64,000 nucleotides of DNA, taken from contig NC_070563.1 of assembly GCF_026914185.1 (NCBI RefSeq), positions 62,001 to 126,000 on the forward strand, read 5' to 3'. Numbering within the stretch: the stretch's first letter is position 1; every line of letters starts with the position of its first letter. This DNA is from Puccinia triticina (lineage: Eukaryota; Basidiomycota; Pucciniomycetes; Pucciniales; Pucciniaceae). The notes below the pieces were generated by a model that was not told the DNA's origin, ran no database searches, and saw nothing but the letters and a program-made list of their open reading frames with translations. Both the position numbers and the translations under genes were made by a program. Shown here piece by piece: positions 23,164 through 32,102 of the stretch.

Positions 23164-23783
23164 ATGCCTTTCACCAAATTAACCGTCCGCGGACTGACTT
23201 ATGCTGTGGACCATCCACGCCTTGGTGCTAACAACAATGTATTCAAAGTCCCAATTGTGCTTGGTTGGGTTATCCGCGATGGCAAACCTCAACCTCAATA
23301 CAACCTGCATTTCAATGTTTTTACTCCTGCCCCCATGGAATCAGGGCCTGATCCTGCCTCCTGGCTTGCATTTGAGGGGCAATTCTTCGCCTTGGATAAG
23401 GTCGATACAACTACAGTCATAGCTCACGCGTCAACCTTCCACTGGACCATTCCTAATTATTTCAATACCCACTCACATGCACATTTGCAAGGTGTTTTGA
23501 CAGTTTCAAAGAATACAGGAGTACTACAAGCCTTTGATCCTGACACCAAGGACATAAGTTCTTATTTTGCTTCCCTATCAAATCCCCATTGACAACCTAT
23601 GTTCAGTCATGCATGTTTCAGGTCTCAACAGATGTTGCCAAGATTCAAGATAACCTAAACATATTATCCATTGGCCAGTCATTCTGGATTACAGGCATCA
23701 TTGAATCTTGGGTAGACAGTGTTATAAACATCAAGGTGCGTAGATGTTCAGCTTTCGCACCAATCTATATGTCACTATTCTAA
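23164..23783 (+). pseudogene. Unknown rust-type protein, OB-fold-like by appearance, one frameshift
   Basis: ATG at 23164 opens MPFTKLTVRGLTYAVDHPRL, continuing with FKVPIVLGWVIRDGKPQPQY, WLAFEGQFFALDKVDTTTVI and GVLTVSKNTGVLQAFDP. The frame ends at 23592 in a CCCC tract. Shifting one base lets it run on as TTYVQSCMFQVSTDVAKIQDNL and FWITGIIESWVDSVINIK. The alternating beta pattern and the phrases FEGQFFALD and QSFWITGIIESW resemble single-strand nucleic-acid-binding OB folds; that is inference only. It lies inside G2, between gag and protease, so it was carried in by an insertion. Confidence 0.45.
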
Positions 23784-23904
23784 CTACCACACTCACTACC
23801 AACTATACACAGTGACTTGGAATCTGAACGGGTGGCGTAGCCGCCCCTGAACTCTAGTTCCAGGATATGGAAAAGAAGGATTCAAACACTTAACCTAAGG
23901 AAAA

Positions 23905-24567
23905 ACCAGTCAAGAAGACCTACTTGGAGAAGAATTTGGCTAAGGAATACCCAGGGATTGAAGAGAAAGTGGCCAGAAGAATGTTGTCTGAAGGAAAGAT
24001 GGAGTTGGCCTTTGGGGAAATCTTTGCTATCTCTGGAGGAGTCACTGATGTCTTCAAGAAGAAAATTACCAACAGAAGGATCCCATTAGATGGAGTCAAA
24101 TCAACAAACTTCAGAGACATGGAGGAAGAAGAAGAACCAGTTCAAGAAACACCCACTCATTATTCTTGCCCCCTTGGATATATCAAAATTACTGTTGGAG
24201 GAGAACAACATCAAGCACTCTTGGATACTGGATCTATGGTCAACATCATTCCTGAATCTCTTGCACATAAGCTTTGACTGGTACTCATTGCTAAATCTAT
24301 GAAGCTCAAGGGAATTGGAGGCCACCTTACTGATATTCCTGGAATTGCTGAAGATGTGTAAGTGACCATTGGGAAAGTGGTTAGGACTGTTCATTTCTGG
24401 GTAGCCAAAGGACCAGTTCAAATGATCATTGGAAAGCCTTTCTTGATGGATGTCTCTACAATGGAGCTAGAGGAGAGGCACTTTCAATCATGGATTCAGC
24501 TGTTCAGACATTCTTGGTTCCAATCATTCTCCCTAGCAATCAGAAGTGGGAAACCAGCATACCTTCC
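23905..24567 (+). pseudogene. G2 retropepsin protease region
   Basis: Contains KTYLEKNLAKEYPGIEEKVA, YSCPLGYIKITVGGEQHQAL and the active site LLDTGSMVNIIPESLA (DTG present). After a stop and frame change come VTIGKVVRTVHFWVAKGPVQ and MIIGKPFLMDV, the second half of the fold with the G(K/R)PFL strand. Reverse transcriptase does not follow; the next G2 coding after the nested DNA is a spacer and integrase. Confidence 0.8.
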
Positions 24568-24582
24568 AATTCTGGCTTGGAG

Positions 24583-24807
24583 GGAACAGGAGACAGGTAA
24601 TGGCCACCCGGCCAAACAAATCAGGACAGGTGACAGGAACAGGGACAGGGTACAGGAACTGGAACTGGAACTGGGAACAGGAACAGGGTACTGGACAGTT
24701 GACTGAACAGGTGACAACAAGACAGGAACTGGAACTGGAACAGGAACTGGGGACAGGAACAGGAAAACAAAGAAAGTGAGCGGACTAAGAGCTCAGATTC
24801 TGACACA
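24583..24807. repeat. L4 repeat copy 1, GGAACT-rich
   Basis: GGAACAGGAGACAGGT to CAGATTCTGACACA, matching 39637-39874 almost throughout. It is composed of ACAGGAACTGGAACTGG-type short repeats and ends GAGCTCAGATTCTGACACA. AATTCTGG at 24568-24575 recurs at 39874-39881, suggesting that the whole 15-kb interval entered G2 as a unit or grew between these ends. Confidence 0.75.
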
Positions 24808-24839
24808 CCCCCGCTCAAACAGTTGGGGAACAGGGTGAT

Positions 24840-25287
24840 TGAGTGGGGAGGAGAGAGAGAGATTGGGGAGAAGAGGAGATGCTACCAATGACGGAGAGGT
24901 GCTCCTGACGACTGGAAGGTGTTACTGACAACTGGGAGGTGATACCGACAACTTGAAGGTGTTACCAATGACTGGGAAGTGCTTGCGACGACTATGAGGC
25001 AGTTAGGATGTATAGGGGGCCAGACCAATAGCTGGGAGGCCAGACCAATAGCTGGGAGGTTCCAGAAACTTGAGGGAGGCTTCTGCGACAGGTGAAGAGC
25101 TCCATCGACAAATGAAAGGCTCCAGCGACGAGTGGAAGGTGCTACCAACGATAGTGAGGCCTTTCCAACAGCGAGGGGGACGTTCCGACAACAGAGAGGC
25201 CATTCCGATGACAATGAGGCCATTGCGACGATCTGAGGATGGTGCCAATGATATTAAGGTGGTTCCGACGAGTTTGGCTGCCTAGGA
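24840..25287. repeat. Degenerate short tandem repeat, about 21-30 bp units
   Basis: Variants of (C/A)GACGACTGGAAGGTG(C/T)TACC recur across the interval. Frames are open on the minus strand only because the units lack stops; no domain is visible. Confidence 0.6.
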
Positions 25288-25291
25288 ACGG

Positions 25292-26478
25292 TGTAAGACT
25301 CAAAATTGGTTGTGAAACCCTTTTGCTGAATGGAGAAGGGGATGATGGAGGTGCAAAACTCTGCCCTTCTATACTATCAGATAACAAGACCCACCAAGCT
25401 AAGCTTGGCAAGTTTTAATCAAGTGATAGGTCTGGTCTAGTTCCAGATGAAGTTGTTCGATGACAGGTATGTGAGAGTTGAGAGGATTTATGATGATGGA
25501 AAGGGTGAAAGTTGACTTGATGTTTCCGGTGGGGGTTGAACACAGGTCCATGAGAGGGTGATATAAGAAGTTGAGAAGAGTGTCTGGACTGAGAAGGGTA
25601 TATGTCTTAGTCGGGAGTTGAACCAGGAACCGGGTAACTTGTGACAGGTGCGTGATATGCAACCAGTGATATGAGAGTATGAGAATATGAGAGTGAGCTC
25701 AGTGGTTATTGCAGATAAGAGGGATGATATGGTATGTTATAAAAGTGTGAGGGTGATGATAATAGCTAATGGGTGATATCTGTATAACTGGTGGGTACTG
25801 AACTGAGGGAAAAACAACTGGGGGGGAGAGAGCTCCTTATATAGACAAATGTGAGGGATTTTAGCTACAAGGGGGACCCTGTATGAGGGATTTTAGCTGG
25901 TGGGCTGCGTACAAGTGGTGTCAGAAGATACTAAATACAGGCAAAAAGTGGGGTGAGAAATGAAAGATGATGTCATACTAATGCAAGGAGTGCATAAACG
26001 AAGCGGGGAAATGTCAAATACAGGGGTACTTCATGCAAGGGGTGCATGAGTGGTGTCAGACTAATGCAAGGAGTGCAGAAATGGGGTCAGAAGACTGCAT
26101 GCAGCTGCAAGGGGTGCATAAATGAGGCGGGGACATGTCAAATACAGAAGAAATGGGGTTGGTCCCCTGCATAAGCGGTGGAGATAAGAGGGATAGAAAA
26201 GATTATGTGTTTGTCTGGGTCTGAGTATGTGTATACCTGGGAAATGTGACTTGAGGGTTGTGACAGGTTGATGACTGGGGCTGGCCGTGTCCATGAGGGT
26301 CCAAGAGGGTGTAACTTCCAATTCAGCGGGGTTCCAGTGACGCTTCCAGTGGTGAATAAGGGTAAAATTGGCCGTAGAGTCCATTTCTGAGGTCCATTTG
26401 GTAGTATCTTGAGGCGTATTGTGAGTAAATATGTAGTATAGAAAAAAGTTTTGATTTTTCACTTTTCCGTCTACCACA
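25292..26478. mobile_element. Solo LTR, family L1 copy B (1187 bp)
   Basis: Starts TGTAAGACTC and ends CTACCACA, flanked by ACGG at 25288-25291 and 26479-26482. It shares with copy A the first 100 bp, the CTCCTTATATAGACAAATGT core and the last roughly 200 bp, while the middle is longer here. No internal coding sequence. Confidence 0.85.
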
Positions 26479-26482
26479 ACGG

Positions 26483-27480
26483 TTCCAACGCTTGCGACCT
26501 AATCAGGATGGAGAGCTGAGTGTAGCGGAGATGAAGAGACTTGAGACTGTAAATCTGTTAAGATTTCAGCTCAACAAAAAGAGGCAACAAGGAGGGAGGG
26601 ACTATCTAGGGTGACTGATAGGAACGAGGAGCTTGAAAAGAGGTTGTTTCTAACTTAACTAAGTCCCTCTGTAACTGAAGGGGGGACACCGTCCCGCAGG
26701 GACCCTCCGAAGGAGGGACTTACACCCTATGTCCAAGTTCTGCCTGACAGCAAAACAATTTATCCCATAATTTCCTGGACAGGGACCGGACCCGCAGGGG
26801 GAGGTCGCCTAGGTCCAAGCACGCGAAAGAGGGAGCCCAGCTGGGCCTGAAGAGTCAGGGGCTAGATTATGAGCTATTAGGTTCAAGACCGGGCTCATGC
26901 GCCGGTCACAACAACCTTCATAATCTAGCTTCTTGGGACTCGCCTATCCCCGCACAAAGACTCTTCCCAAACCCTCTCTCCTCCATCTCCCTGAAACCCA
27001 TTGGCTCTGCACCGAATTGTTTCCTTTTTCACGCTTCATCAGTTACACTATCAAATTTGAGTTCCTTACATCACATTTTCCGGAAGAACATGGTCAAAGA
27101 GATGGTCAAACAAACAAACAAAAGACTTAACAGAACACCCAAAATCCAAGTTGAAGCACCAATCGAAGAAAGTCAGAGAGGTTTACCAATTTCTACCATT
27201 GATCCAACGCGCGACCCAACCACGACGCAAGAGAACTTAAGTAGTTAGTTCTCTCCTGCGAGGAATTCAAGCAACCAAAGTAGCTGGTTAGCGCTGATAC
27301 ATATTTGTTGTACGTTGCATCTTTATAGGAGAGGCTCCTGGGAAAGAGATTGCTTTAGGCCACAATACAGATAGTGAAGATAGCTTTAAGGGTTAGTGCA
27401 TCCTTCTCAAAGTTGCTGAGTTGTGATTAGCATAGATAAAGTCAGTCGTAATTAGCTCGATGTGATATTGATTATGAATC
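26483..27480. other. DIRS 5' flank with small palindromic element
   Basis: 26483-26610 has a short open frame (LRPNQDGELSVAEMKRLETV) that may be the end of an older gene or gag. At about 26660-26725, TAAGTCCCTC...GAGGGACTTA forms a 65-bp palindromic block. The remainder may hold the left terminal repeat of the DIRS element, which I could not define. Confidence 0.4.
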
Positions 27481-28864
27481 ATATTTTGTTGGATCGTAAT
27501 TTGCTCAACCACAATTAGAGATCCCAAATCCGTCAAAGGATGGTCTGGATCGAGACACGGCGGCTACATACAAAGCCATTTTGTCAAACTTGCCGTTGAT
27601 TGTCAAACCAGGAGCGGTTTCGGTGACAGAACCACCCAAAGAGTTAAATGCAGTTAGTTCAACTGTCGCTGTGGTCATCAATTCCTTGACAACTCCAGAA
27701 GTCACGACCATAGTCAAGGTTAAAGCTATGCAAGAGAAGACGGATCGCCAAGAGATTTGGGAGAGAGCAACGGAGGCCTTCGCAAAGGGTGACAAGAAAT
27801 CGACAGACTTCTTTTTGCGTCTCTATGGGAAGATGGATAATGCGACTTCTTTGAATGCTCCAGACAAACCAGACATCCTTTGGTCTTCATCAAGCGACGC
27901 GATAAATCCTGCAGTCAACGTTGCTAAGAGGTCCGCTGATAAAACAACAATTGTGTTCATCAAAGGTTCTCTGCCCAATCACTTCAATGTTGGGTTCACT
28001 CCGTACTTCAATCGTAACATCAGAGAATTCAGAGGGCCGATTCCGTTGACCATTTTTGATAAGAACTGGCAACGAGACGCGATTCATTACTACACAAACA
28101 GAAGATCTAAAGGAGACGAAAAGGACGGCAATTACATCGGTTACAAGTATCCCAATGAATGGACGCAAACTTTCAGCAAGTGGAAAACAAACCACCAAAA
28201 CTTCTATATAACCTTCAAAGACATGTACGGTTATACTGAATTCGCGAATTGGATTTTGTTACATAAAGAAAATGTTGACAAAATCATTGGGGAAGAAGGT
28301 TTTATGACGGCTTTTCAATATGATATGATAATACATCAGAATGCCTTTTCTTATCAAGTAACGACTTCCTCGGGCGAAATCTCAGCGGTAGACATTTTGA
28401 TTTTTAGGGAGGAGGTCAAGCGTGAGGCTTGGAGAATCACTTTAACTTTGGGCGAAAACGACTTACCTGATAACCCTTATGCCATTGGAGGAGAAAAGCT
28501 CGGATACAATCTGAATACGAGTAAACAGCGTGTGAAATCTAACAAGCCAGTTGAAGATCACGCAAAGCCGGAATCTACTTCTAATCGCGGTAGAGGTGGC
28601 TATAGAGGAAGAGGCGACAGATGGGGGCAAGATAGGCAAAACTCTGATTATGGCGGCTATGGCAACTATCATCATGAAGAACCTTTCAATAAGCGACCTA
28701 GAGATCACGGATACAACGACAGTCAATATAACGGAGGCAACAACTATGGTGGTCATCAAGGCGGTTATAATAGAGAGCGCGGTGGATATAGAGGAGAGCA
28801 AGGTCCCTCAAGGGGTTTCAAGAAGAAAGACAACACTTCTTCTGCTAAAGGAAAAGACACTTAG
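27480..28864 (+). CDS. DIRS-type ORF1 (gag-like protein with RGG tail)
   Basis: An open frame of more than 420 codons runs to a TAG at 28862. It has no obvious ATG near the 5' end; the frame is open from about 27480. The middle holds RQEIWERATEAFAKGDKKST, PILWSSSSDAINPA-like text and WQRDAIHYYTNRRSKGDEKD. The C-terminus is glycine/arginine-rich (RGRGGYRGRGDRW, GYNRERGGYRGEQG), a nucleic-acid-binding tail instead of a CCHC knuckle. It directly precedes the DIRS RT ORF on the same strand, which supports a structural/nucleocapsid role. The frame is intact. Exact start and whether it is spliced are unknown. Confidence 0.7.
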
Positions 28865-29187
28865 TGGGCTCCTTTCTCCATGTTTCTCTGGTGATCGAGT
28901 TTTTGTTCTTTTTGGCGGTCTACAGCCTTTTGTCTTTTGACAGTCTCGATTTATTTTTGTTTTCATTCATCAAAATGATTTGATATCGCGTTGTGCACCG
29001 TGGAGTCCTGACTTTTTGTGTTTTAAACTTCATTCTTGTTGTGTTTGATGAATTAAATTCTCTTATACACAGTAATAATCTCAGCTCGCCGCAGCCGCAA
29101 GCTTTGGCAAACTTGCTAGATTCCAATACAATCAACACCTGTAAATTTATAAGCATAGCAAGCTTACCAACCGTGATTAAGTGTGAG

Positions 29188-30786
29188 ATGAACTTACACG
29201 AGTGGGAAGTTGCATTGAGAGAAAATAAATTGCTACCGGAATATGAAGACGTACTTCAAGGCTTCATGTTTGGGTTTGATCAAGGGATACCAGATCATAA
29301 CTTAGAAGGTTTAGACTGCTTTACCCCAGACAACCACGCATCATCTGAGAAGGCAAAACCGAAGATTGAAGAATCCATTGCGAAAGAGCCGCAGGCAAAC
29401 CAAATGTTTGGTCCTTTCACCAAACAACAAATGACAGAAGCTTTTGGATTTTTCAGATCTAACCCTTTAGGTGCCGTGGTTAACAGTGATGGTGCTATTC
29501 GTCCAATTAATGATTTATCTTATCCTAGGAATGATCCACAGGTTCCTTCCGTGAACTCTTTTGTGGATAAGGCAAATTTTGAGACAACATGGGATGATTT
29601 CAACCGTGTTTCAAAATTCTTCGCAGAAGATTCACGCCCGCTACAATTAGCTCTATTTGATTGGGAAAAAGCCTATAGGCAAATTCCGACAAAGATATGC
29701 CAGTGGAAGTATTTGACGGTGAAAGACTTCAATGGGAACTTTCTAGTTGACACGCGGATCACGTTTGGGGGGGTAGCAGGTTGTGGATCCTTTGGTCAGC
29801 CAGCGGACGCGTGGAAGAACATGATGATGAATCATTTCAAATTAGTCACCATATTCCGCTGGGTGGATGATAATCTTTTCGTCAAAGTTCACGGAGGTGC
29901 CGTAACAATGGAAGAAGTTGTCAAGAAGTCCTCCAAACTAGGCGTCTTGACAAATGAAAAGAAATATTTGCCGTTTAGTGATGAACAGAAATTCATCGGT
30001 TTTGTCTGGAATGGGGTTGAGAAAACTGTACGCCTACCAGATGGGAAGATCAAAAAGCGCCTGGACCAGATTAAGCCATATTTGGAGAAAGGAGCACGTT
30101 TCGACTACGGCAATGTAGAGGTTCTAGTAGGAAGGCTCAATCACGTATCATACATATTACCCCATTTACGCTGTCACCTGAACTCTTTATACAGGTGGCT
30201 CATGTCTTGGCAGTACCGTAGGGCGTTGCGTGATACACCGCTGGACGTCCGCGCTGACCTGGAAGTGTGGAAATCAACCTTAGAGAACTGTGAACACACT
30301 AGGATAATAAATTATGGACCCCCCATCGACATTGGATGGGTAGGTGATGCATCAACGTCTTTCGGGGTTGGGGTGTTGATAGGGAAGCATTGGGCTCAGT
30401 TCAAGCTCCACAACCCTAGCGACGGAGTAACTCGGATATCCTTTCTGGAAACGGTCGCAATACGCCTTGGGCTGCTGATGGTCCTACAGCTACGCAGTCA
30501 AAGAGGTAAATCTCTGGTGGTGTGGACCAATAATACGACGACCAAAAACGGAATCAACAATAAGAAGTCAAGGGACAAACCCTTGAACACAGAGTGGATC
30601 ATGATCCAAGAGATCCTGATCAGAGAAGGAGTGGAATTGGTCGCAAGGAGGGTGTCGTCCAAGAATAATAAAGCGGACGCCTTATTGCGAGGGGTGCGTT
30701 CGGGTCAGGCGGTGAAACACCAGCTAGTCATCCCTATTCCAGCAGACCTGAAACACCTGTTATCACAAGTGATCTTTTTGATTTGA
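29188..30786 (+). CDS. DIRS-type reverse transcriptase-RNase H
   Basis: The ORF is open from about 28993; the first ATG is at 29188. RT motifs are FFRSNPLGAVVNSDGAIRPI and NDLSYP, LALFDWEKAYRQIP (first catalytic Asp), ITFGGVAGCGSFGQPADAW, and the catalytic box FRWVDDNLFVK. RNase H-like motifs follow: WVGDASTSFGVGVLIG, FLETVAIRLGLL, LVVWTNNTTT and the N-K-ADALLRG end. The architecture (VDD box, then a DIRS-type RNase H) distinguishes it from Ty3. In LVVWTNN the usual D after WT is N, so RNase H may be inactive. ORF1 lies 5' and a recombinase remnant 3', the canonical DIRS order. Confidence 0.85.
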   Translation: MNLHEWEVALRENKLLPEYEDVLQGFMFGFDQGIPDHNLEGLDCFTPDNHASSEKAKPKIEESIAKEPQANQMFGPFTKQQMTEAFGFFRSNPLGAVVNSDGAIRPINDLSYPRNDPQVPSVNSFVDKANFETTWDDFNRVSKFFAEDSRPLQLALFDWEKAYRQIPTKICQWKYLTVKDFNGNFLVDTRITFGGVAGCGSFGQPADAWKNMMMNHFKLVTIFRWVDDNLFVKVHGGAVTMEEVVKKSSKLGVLTNEKKYLPFSDEQKFIGFVWNGVEKTVRLPDGKIKKRLDQIKPYLEKGARFDYGNVEVLVGRLNHVSYILPHLRCHLNSLYRWLMSWQYRRALRDTPLDVRADLEVWKSTLENCEHTRIINYGPPIDIGWVGDASTSFGVGVLIGKHWAQFKLHNPSDGVTRISFLETVAIRLGLLMVLQLRSQRGKSLVVWTNNTTTKNGINNKKSRDKPLNTEWIMIQEILIREGVELVARRVSSKNNKADALLRGVRSGQAVKHQLVIPIPADLKHLLSQVIFLI

Positions 30787-30864
30787 ACTTGTCACCGCTA
30801 CCCTCACATCTAGTTACATGTTCTTTCCCACTCTCGTGCTTCCCTCTCACAATGAAATCAGCTT

Positions 30865-31413
30865 CTTTCATTTTTAAAAGATTTCACTTCCTTGGGCCAC
30901 ACCCTTAAGGAACCCTCCGAGCTAGACATCCTGGTGCTGCGAGATTGGGAATCAAATAACCTTTGCAGCTACAACTCAGCAGTCGGGAGATTCCTCTTGT
31001 TTTAAATGAGGATCGTCGTACACTTGAATCTTCCAGCTGCTACGGAGGGCATCTACCATTTCTGCTTGTATCTCCAAGAGTTTTGTTCCGTGACACTCGG
31101 GAAAATACCTTCATGGCTTGAAGGCTTGGCACCTCTATCACGAAGCAGCTTACCCACAAGTTTGCGAGAGAAGATTAAAACTGATTCTGGAGAGCTTGGC
31201 CAAACAAGACGCACTCCGCGCAAAACAAAAGAGAGGAAAGCCATTATGGTTGACGACCTTATCGAGCTGACAGGCAAACTCTCAGGCGGGGATAATTTCG
31301 GCCTAGTGGGCCGATGGAAATTGGCTTGTTACAAGCTTTACATTAGGGCGTACTCTGTGGACGAGTTTGCTAAGACTATCGCAGCTTTCAAGGTTCTAGA
31401 CAAGCACAGATGA
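30865..31413 (+). pseudogene. DIRS tyrosine recombinase, internally deleted
   Basis: N-terminal SAM-like region: SELDILVLRDWESNNLCSYN and, in another frame, KAWHLYHEAAYPQVCERRLK and RGKPLWLTTLS. A jump then leads to LTGKLSGGDNFGL and the C-terminal box GRWKLACYKLYIRAYS with the catalytic Tyr. Compared with the recombinase at 59.4-63.4 kb, the central part with the first Arg and most of the HxxR block is missing, and frames change twice. Cannot be active. Confidence 0.75.
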
Positions 31414-32102
31414 CCCTGGAAGAACCATATTTGATAACTCTTCTATACATAGGTGTCTGGCGTCCCAGGGAATTGAGGGTCGAAGTGTGGGGGTTCGGCA
31501 GGCTCAGGCTTCTCCCTGAGTTATGGGCATAGCCCGAACCCCTTCTCCACTTAGACCAAGGGTAGCCACTCCCACTCATTCCTCTTTGCTTCAGGAGGAG
31601 AGCCGTTGAGCTGAGTTACTACACACCCAGGGGCTCCTTCCGAACAGGTCGCGACGCCCTGCAGGTAGTAAGCCCTCAGTACACTCGAGGCTCTCCACCG
31701 AGACCCAGACGCCGGCCCCAGTGAAAACCTACCGTGAGGAAGGGACCACGGGGGCCTACGGGATGACCACGTGCTGCGACAGCCGCAGTAAAGGCCATTC
31801 TGGAAAAGTGTGCAGAGACGGATGAATGGAGACGGCTTGGATTCTTGTCTCCATATCTCACCCATTTTACATGATACCACCCCACATCCGGGGAACGAAA
31901 TTTGCGCTCATCATGGTGCCGTCGGATGCTCATAAGGAGTGGATCCCAGCTCTCAACTTGGCTTGGAACACTTAAAAGCAAGTCTTACCAAGCCTGTACG
32001 CCTAAGAGTGGGCATGTGTGTACACGGTCAGGATTGATAAATACAGTATGTTATACAAGATTCAGTTGCCTAAAGATTCCAGTTGTTCCATCTTGTAACA
32101 AA
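31414..32102. other. Spacer between DIRS relic and helicase gene
   Basis: No gene. It probably contains DIRS terminal sequence at its left and the 5' flank of the helicase module at its right. I looked for an inverted match to the DNA right of the DUF6589 gene (38880-39300) and found only weak, unconvincing similarity. Confidence 0.35.

Noticed and set aside
24882..25411. Minus-strand ORFs of about 80-110 codons
   Set aside because: They run over a short tandem repeat and the L1 LTR and share no protein features.
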